Shown: in pieces, positions 9,481 through 15,309 of the stretch
How positions within the stretch are numbered: position 1 is the first letter of the stretch
How the letters are laid out: every line of letters starts with the position of its first letter
From: Ophiosphaerella korrae
Taxonomy: Eukaryota; Ascomycota; Dothideomycetes; Pleosporales; Phaeosphaeriaceae
Direction: 5' to 3'
Assembly (NCBI GenBank): GCA_028456385.1
Contig: JALNQF010000740.1
Coordinates: 1-15,309 of the forward strand
DNA: 15,309 bases
Notes under the pieces: generated by a model
The model's database searches: none
The model's input: only the letters and a program-made list of their open reading frames with translations
What the model was told of the DNA's origin: nothing
Made by a program: the position numbers and the translations under genes

Positions 9481-12400
9481 CTATATATACCCTAACTAAG
9501 AACTACTATAAAAGGCTATCTTGTAAATATTGTACTTTGCTTTAGTTAGTTTATACATATATTTCTTTTAGTTATTATTAAAGTATTAATCTAGGATCCG
9601 CCGCTAGTATATATAGTTGCCTTCTCTAGACTAGATAAATATATCTACCTTTATCTAATAGGATGTATTAGCCTTGCTAAAATAGTAGTTTAGTACGTAT
9701 AACCTAAGCACTAAGTAGGTAATACTAGGATTACTATTACAACTACTCCTCCTAGATTCTTATATCTACCTAATAATAGTGTCTAGCTTGCTAAACTAGA
9801 AGACACTATAAATATTAAGGATGTTAATACTAGCTATAAATATATTAGTAGCTACTAGTACACCCTTTTCTAGTGTATAAAACTCCCTCTAGTTAGTACT
9901 CTTATCTTATTCTAATATTTATCTATAGAATTAGTTATAGTATAAGATAGTAGTAAACTTATCTACTATAGAGGCTAGATCTATATATACTAGTATCTTG
10001 TAGAATTCTTGTAGTTGTTTAGCAATATATTAAGCTATATCTTTAGCTACCTACTAATTCTATTTAGTAATATATTCTACTTAATAGGAAATATTAGCAC
10101 GAATAGTAGGTTCCTAGAATACTTATATATTAGATAGTAAGCTAAGTAGTTAAAATACTCTATCTTGCTCCTAGAATAGAATAGTTGTAGATAGCAGTGT
10201 AAGCCCTATCTAATACTACACTAATATCTTTAACTATAGTAGATATAGCTAGAAATAGATATTAGGTAGTAATATATAGTAGAACTCGTCTACTACAATA
10301 TACTCTAATTAGCTAGAAATACTAAGTCTGTAAACAAATTCGATAAAACGTATATTACTAATACTCTCTAGAGTAGCTAAGATAATCTTTACGTCTTCTC
10401 TATAGCCTTTAGTAGACTATACTATAGTATTAATAGAGAGCTCTTTGTATTACTCTAAGAGGTCCTAGTAAAGTACTATAAGAGGTGCAATAATAATAGT
10501 TTAGCTATACCCTTAGTAGTAGGCTAGGAAGAGAAATATAAGGCTTTTCCTAGATCTAGTGCTAGTAATATATAGCACAACTACATTACCTCTAAAGATA
10601 GCCTTTAGTACCTTTTTTTACTCGCCTCTAAACTAGGCAGACTAGCTAAATATAACTTGTAGGAGTAGGCGTAATACAGCTTACTTACGCTCTACTAGTT
10701 AGTATTACTTCTACTTAGTAAGTATATTTATATACTAGCTATATTCTTTATCTATCTTTATAAAACCTAACACCTTATACTACTATAAGGAGGTCTTAAA
10801 ATAAGCCTCTACTTAGCTATACTCCTATAAAGATAGACGCGATACGTCTATAGTATAGACTTCCTAGGCTATTTATATAGAGTAACTAGCCTATATTTTA
10901 CGCGCCTTATTATCTAACTCTTCTAGTATCTTGTTTACGTCTTCCTTAGAGAGCTCTTAAAGTCTATTTAGGCTATCTATTCGCTAACTAAAGGTAATAA
11001 TAAGGTACTAAAGTATACTAATAGATATCTCCTACCCTATTTATAGACTTATTACTTTTATAATAACTTAACCTAAGATCTTAGCTATAAAGTATTCTTA
11101 GCTATTAGGGTCTAGCTAGAGTAAGGTACTTTATACTCGTATATAGTACTCTAGATTAATAGTATAGAACTATAGTTAATAATAAAATAGCCTAATAAGC
11201 TACAAGTACTATATAAGTAAGCTACCTACCTCTTAAAGAAGAAATTAGTAAATTGTTTTAGTTAATTTATCCTAGTTAAATCCTTTATAGTATCGTAGTA
11301 TAATAGCTACAAGGCTATTATACAAGAATATATTTTAGATCTAGCTATTACCCTAGTTAGTATAGTAGACGCTAAGAAGTTTAGTCCCTCTTACTAGTTA
11401 GCTACTTATAAGGTGTACTAGGTATAGTAAGTATATAAAGAAGTCTTATACTTACTATAAGTATTTCTTAACTTAAAGGGGATCTAAGGTATTAGATATT
11501 ATAATACCTTTTAACTCTTTAGACATCGTTATATTAATAACTTATTTATATATAAAATCTTTGTATAGATTTAGTAGACTTGTTTTAGGATTAAATATAG
11601 TATACCTAGGCCTTATTAATATTAGATTATTAACAAATACGTCCTAAGGAATAGTAGAGAGTTATTAATCTAGGTTAGTAAATATAAGTTACTAAAGGAG
11701 TTATACTATAGTATAATATTCTTGCTATACTATATTATTAAAAGAAGATAGACTAGTCTTTATTCTATATAAAGTAATAACGTCTCTCTACTACTATATA
11801 AAGGTATCTATATTTTCTCTATATTAAAAGCGACTACTATAGCGCGTAGTGTTAATAATCTAATTTATTAGAGTAGAGTATACTATTATTAAATACTAAT
11901 ATACCTAAGTCTTAAAGTTATCTACTACTACTTTGTTCTAGTTCTCTTAGGTAATATAGATACATTTAGCTTCTTCTTATTCTTATATTAGTAAATTAGC
12001 CTTATTTTATATTAGACTCTATAAAGCTTCTACTATTTACTCTCTATATTCTTCTAGTATAGTAAACTTGTCTTGTAATTATTAAAGTGCTACTAGTCTA
12101 GCTATCTTCTTTAATATAGATAGTTCTATTACAAAGTAGTATACTTCTTAGAAGCTATTACTATTTAGTAGAAGTAATAGGAACGCAATAGGTATAACAA
12201 GTGTAAGTTTAAGATTACTTAATCGACTTATCTATTTAAGAAGGGATATCTAGAAGTTATAGTATAGCCTTTCTATTAGGTTTAATTATATATAGTCGTG
12301 TTTTACGTTAATAGTAGTATACGTACAACTTTCTAAGTCTAGGTGTTGTGTTATCTATTCCTATACTACCTTCTAATAGGATTATACTTCTAGGGAAGAT

Positions 12401-12867
12401 AAGAGTACTACTTAATTATCGAATATCTAGTAGAAGAAGACAAATATCTTCTAGAGTAAAATTGTATAAGAAGTACTTAAGTATTAATATAGCTCTAGTA
12501 GAAATAGAGGGATATCCTTAAAGTTTTCTTGTATAACCTAAATACAAGTATACCTTAATGTCTTTATAGTAATATTCTACTATATTTAGACTATACTAGT
12601 AACACTAGTGTATAGGAAGTATAGTTTCTTCTCCTCTTGTTTATCTAGTATAGCAATATATTTTAATATATTTAGCTATAACCCTACCTTACTTAGAATA
12701 TCTAGAAACTTAGTATTAGTAATCTATAGATTTGTTTGCGCCGTTATCTATTGTAGTATAATAAGCTAGTATTACTTTTTTTCTTATATTACCTATATCT
12801 TTACTTCTTGTAATTACTTCCTTAGTTACTAAGTAGATATAGATAGGATATTCAAAGTATAGTGTAA

Positions 12868-13032
12868 GGATAGATCGTGTAGGGATAGATTGTGTAGAGA
12901 TAGATTGTGTAGGAATAGATTGTATAGGGATAGATCGTGTAGAGATAGATCGATTATAGATAGGTCGATTAGTAATAGATTGTGCGAGGATAGATTATAC
13001 AAGGATAGATTATACGAGGATAGATCGTAAAG
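12868..13032. repeat. 15-bp tandem repeat encoding a pentapeptide
   Basis: GGATAGATYGTGTAG-type units with a 15-bp period repeat about ten times, with one slightly rearranged unit near 12945-12975. In the ancestral minus frame they encode Ser-Leu-His-Asn-Leu variants (SLHNL, SLHDL, SLYNL, SSYNL). The array lies between the OrsD fingers and the middle domain of the helicase relic, probably as a flexible spacer. Phase is kept throughout. Confidence 0.85.
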
Positions 13033-13879
13033 TAGTATTGTACTTAGTATAGTAGTTTTATCTACAATTAAATAGTTAGTTACTAATTAGTAGCTACTAG
13101 TATAGGACTTACTATTATTATATACCTTAAAGTAACGCGTAAGTTATAGAGAGCTAAATTATAGTAGTGTAGATAAGAAGAATCTCTAACTTAAGATAAT
13201 TACAGCTTGTTCTATATACTATTCCTCTCGATACTACTTAGTACTCTTTAGTACGTAAATATTATGTACTTTACGGATATACTATATAATATTACTCTTA
13301 GCTACTTAACTACTACTAATATAGTTATAGTATAAACAGCGATATAACTCGTAGTAGAGAGTAAGGCTATTAATCTACTTAATAGGCTTGTTTAGGAGAT
13401 AGAGTTAATAGTATTCTTAGATTAATCTAACTTCTTTATTAGCTTCCTTAACCTTATTAGCAATGTTCCTCCTAATATTTAGTAGTATAGTACAGTACTC
13501 TTTGTCGAAATAAGCTTTAACTTTAGTAGGTAAGATAACGTATTAGTATAGGGCGTATATAACAATTTAGTAAACTTAGTTAATATATATATATTTTAGT
13601 ATATCGCTAGTATAGTCTACTATTTTAGAATATACTCTTAGAAAGGAGAGATATATTTTAACCCCCTACTATAGCTAAATTCCTATAGGCTAGTACGTAC
13701 ACGTACTCTTAGATAAATATTATTGCGCTTTATAACAAATTGTAGATTGCGTATTCTTAGCTAATACTAGTTACAAGATACACTAAAAATACATTATAGC
13801 CTTGTTAGTATTATCTATTGTAGCTAAATCTATTCTAGATATATATACAAAGTAGGCCTTATTCTATAAGGTTGCTTAT

Positions 13880-14041
13880 ATTGCTACTAACAGACCTATT
13901 TACGCTAAACTACTAGGTAAAACTAAACTAACTTAAGTATTTATTACTTTAATACTAGATATAGTCTTACGTTAGATAACCTATTTAACTCTAAAAAATA
14001 AGCTATTACTGTATATTAAGCGTATATATTTAATATATCGT
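13880..14041. other. Divergent intergenic or 5' overlap zone
   Basis: This is the junction between the minus-strand OrsD-RecQ relic and the plus-strand relic to its right. Both strands can be read through here if TAA/TAG are taken as former Gln/Trp, so the true 5' ends cannot be separated. The plus reading remains coherent back to about 13690 and the minus reading forward to about 14000. A shared promoter region would be expected, but no motif is recognisable. Confidence 0.4.
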
Positions 14042-15309
14042 TTAGAAGTTCTTAATTCTAAAAAGGATGTTAGAGATAAGGATATATAAAAAAGAAACTA
14101 CTTAGATAATAATATAGAAGAGTAAGGGAATAGTAGCTATAATAGAACTAATGCGTATTTAAAATAGAGACGTATAAAGAAAGAGAGTTTAATAAAATAA
14201 TTTAATAAAAGAGTAAAAGGCTACTTAGAAGTAAGATTTATATAAATAGTTATAAATACTTAGGATTTAGCTTAAGTAGAAATAAACAAAATAACTATTA
14301 ATAGTAATAGGTAAAAGTACTAGAGCTTTGCTATATAGAAGATGCGTAGTATAGGGCTTAAGGTAGTTAGGATAATAATTACAAAAGCTATAGCAATTAG
14401 TTTATCTAACTACTTACAAAAGTAGTAATTAATATTGTAGTTGTAGAGAGCTTAGTATTAGGAGGGAAAACGAATTACTGCTAATAGATTCTAGAAGTTA
14501 AGAGCTTTTACTAATAAATTAGATCTAGAGTTAATCTTTACTACTCTAACACCTAAGCTAGATACCTAGTTAGTCTTAACTTAGTTAATAGTAAAGAGTA
14601 TATTAGGTATAGCCTTAATAGCTTATAAAATAAATAGCTTTTGTAAATTATTTATAGTAGTATAATAAAGTTAAGTAGTAAGAAGCTTAAGAGATATAAA
14701 GTATAGGTAGATTATAGCTATACTCTTAGTAGAATATAATTTACTTAAAATATTAACCTAAAAGCGTACTATTTACTCTAGTAGTTATAGTCGTAGCTTT
14801 ACTATAGTAGTAAAAGAGAACTTATTTTAGGTTGTCTATAGCTAGGATATAACTCTCTAAGATAATTAGAAAGATTCGCCTAATTAGAAATAGTTTAGCT
14901 AGTACTTAGAATACGCAAAGCGATAGCGTATATTAAAAGATAAATTTAGTATAGGTATATTTATATTGTTACTAAAGGGAATAGTTTTAAATACTTAGAT
15001 TAAGAGGTTTCTACTAATAGGGCGATTTTCTAAGTAGATTAATATAGTTGTATTATATTACTTAGGAATCTAGGACTTAGTTAACGTAATTAAACCTACC
15101 TATATCGCCTATATAAAAGAAGAAGCCTTACTACTACTACTTCTACTAGAAGATCTATAGGAGGAAGAGTTAGATAGCTTTAATATTAAGACTATATTAT
15201 TAATATAAGATCTAGTACAGTAACCTATATAGGAACTAGATAGTATAGATATTAGTATAAGTACTTAATTATAGTTTAATTTAATATTAAAACCTCTCTA
15301 TACCTTTAT
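14042..15309 (+). pseudogene. Unrecognised plus-strand relic, 3' end cut by window
   Basis: One plus-strand frame (codon starts at 2 mod 3) stays coherent from about 14042 to at least 15269, about 410 residues, with all stops TAA or TAG. The N-terminal part is strongly basic (KKDVRDKDI, then RRIKKESL and NKRVKGYLEVRF). The middle is mixed hydrophobic and basic, with an EYAKR segment near 14920. Toward the end a Leu- and Glu-rich acidic stretch (about 15117-15173) leads into an Asp/Ser-rich tail. A basic front and acidic tail suggest a nuclear or DNA-associated protein, but I recognise no family and propose no function. It is divergent from the helicase relic and equally mutated, so it belongs to the same duplicated block. 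The direction is preferred for the natural-looking acidic tail. Confidence 0.5.

Larger units (their letters stand above)
8200..13880 (-). pseudogene. OrsD zinc-finger plus RecQ helicase (TLH-like) relic
   Basis: One minus-strand frame (codons starting at multiples of three) stays coherent for about 5.6 kb, roughly 1,890 residues. Order: an OrsD-type (DUF3505) module with a C-x2-C-x11-H-x4-H finger at about 13495-13557 and a second C-x4-C-x13-H-x4-H finger at about 13264-13338, where His and Cys codons now read Tyr; a pentapeptide repeat (12868-13032); a conserved block at about 11170-11350 resembling the KGF...LPREVG...YLWL stretch of fungal TLH-type proteins; then RecQ motifs. Motif I (10543-10569) reads TSTRSRKS, from TGTGSGKS by TpG-to-TpA. 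Motif II is VVDEF plus a former His at 10279-10296. TLLSTTIL (10177-10200) is motif III. KGVLVATN precedes ESRRSSC at 9739-9759, which is ESGRSGC before RIP. A Gln/His tract and a C-terminal segment with scattered Cys/His follow. Start and stop cannot be fixed. Gene symbol withheld. Confidence 0.85.
1..15309. other. RIP-saturated AT-rich block
   Basis: The whole window carries the hallmark of repeat-induced point mutation, the ascomycete process that deaminates C in CpA of duplicated DNA. TpA is overwhelming, CpA and TpG are scarce on both strands, and stops in every ancestral frame are TAA or TAG, almost never TGA. TGG is essentially missing by eye. Coherent protein sequence reappears when TAA/TAG are read as former CAA, CAG or TGG. 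There is no clean edge to the affected zone inside the window, so it extends beyond both ends. Established knowledge: RIP acts on repeats in Pezizomycotina. Inference: the locus was present in two or more copies. A general AT mutation bias would not remove CpA and TpG selectively. Confidence 0.93.

Noticed and set aside
8200..13880. Helitron Rep/helicase.
   Set aside because: No HUH Rep motif was found. The finger arrangement upstream and the DEFH and ESGRSG boxes fit OrsD-RecQ rather than a Pif1-type Helitron helicase.
1..15309. Mitochondrial or organellar AT-rich DNA.
   Set aside because: AT richness here comes with selective CpA/TpG loss and nuclear-type OrsD, RecQ and SNF2 relics. No rRNA, tRNA or respiratory genes are seen.

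Overview
This 15.3 kb window looks like a relic locus from a filamentous ascomycete (Pezizomycotina) that repeat-induced point mutation (RIP) has saturated. Directly visible: the sequence is very AT-rich and dominated by TpA, CpA and TpG are scarce on both strands, TGG and TGA are almost absent, and no long open frame survives. RIP turns CpA into TpA on either strand, so CAA, CAG and TGG codons become TAA or TAG. Reading through TAA/TAG as former Gln/Trp and allowing TA to come from CA or TG, I find long coherent ancestral frames.

Layout. Positions 1-1050 are gene-free and hold short tandem repeats (24-bp units at 175-355, 11-bp units near 676-708, about 40-bp units near 860-1055). Positions 1050-2040 (minus) hold an unrecognised coding relic. 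Positions about 2000-7400 (minus) hold a relic of a SNF2-family helicase-like gene: motif I at 5131-5145, motif II at 4487-4507, motif III at 4385-4420 and a C-terminal helicase lobe from about 3650. Positions 7440-8200 are intergenic, with hairpins and a 48-bp tandem repeat. Positions about 8200-13880 (minus) hold a relic of a very large gene with an N-terminal OrsD-type (DUF3505) zinc-finger module and a RecQ-type helicase, an architecture I associate with telomere-linked (TLH-like) helicases of fungi. Its frame runs about 5.6 kb with no net frameshift. From about 14040 to the right edge a plus-strand relic of an unrecognised protein runs divergently.

The two helicase relics lie head-to-tail on the same strand. 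Because RIP attacks duplicated DNA, the locus was probably multicopy, which fits a subtelomeric or mobile helicase-bearing segment; this is inference, and no telomere array is present. A family of hairpins built on one shared arm (GGAGATTAGTACTTTTT-like) recurs near 745, 2965, 5050 and 7550. One copy sits exactly where the SNF2 relic changes frame, and a derived arm seeds the 48-bp tandem array. Nothing in the window is likely to be translated today. Domain names rest on remembered family patterns, not a search.
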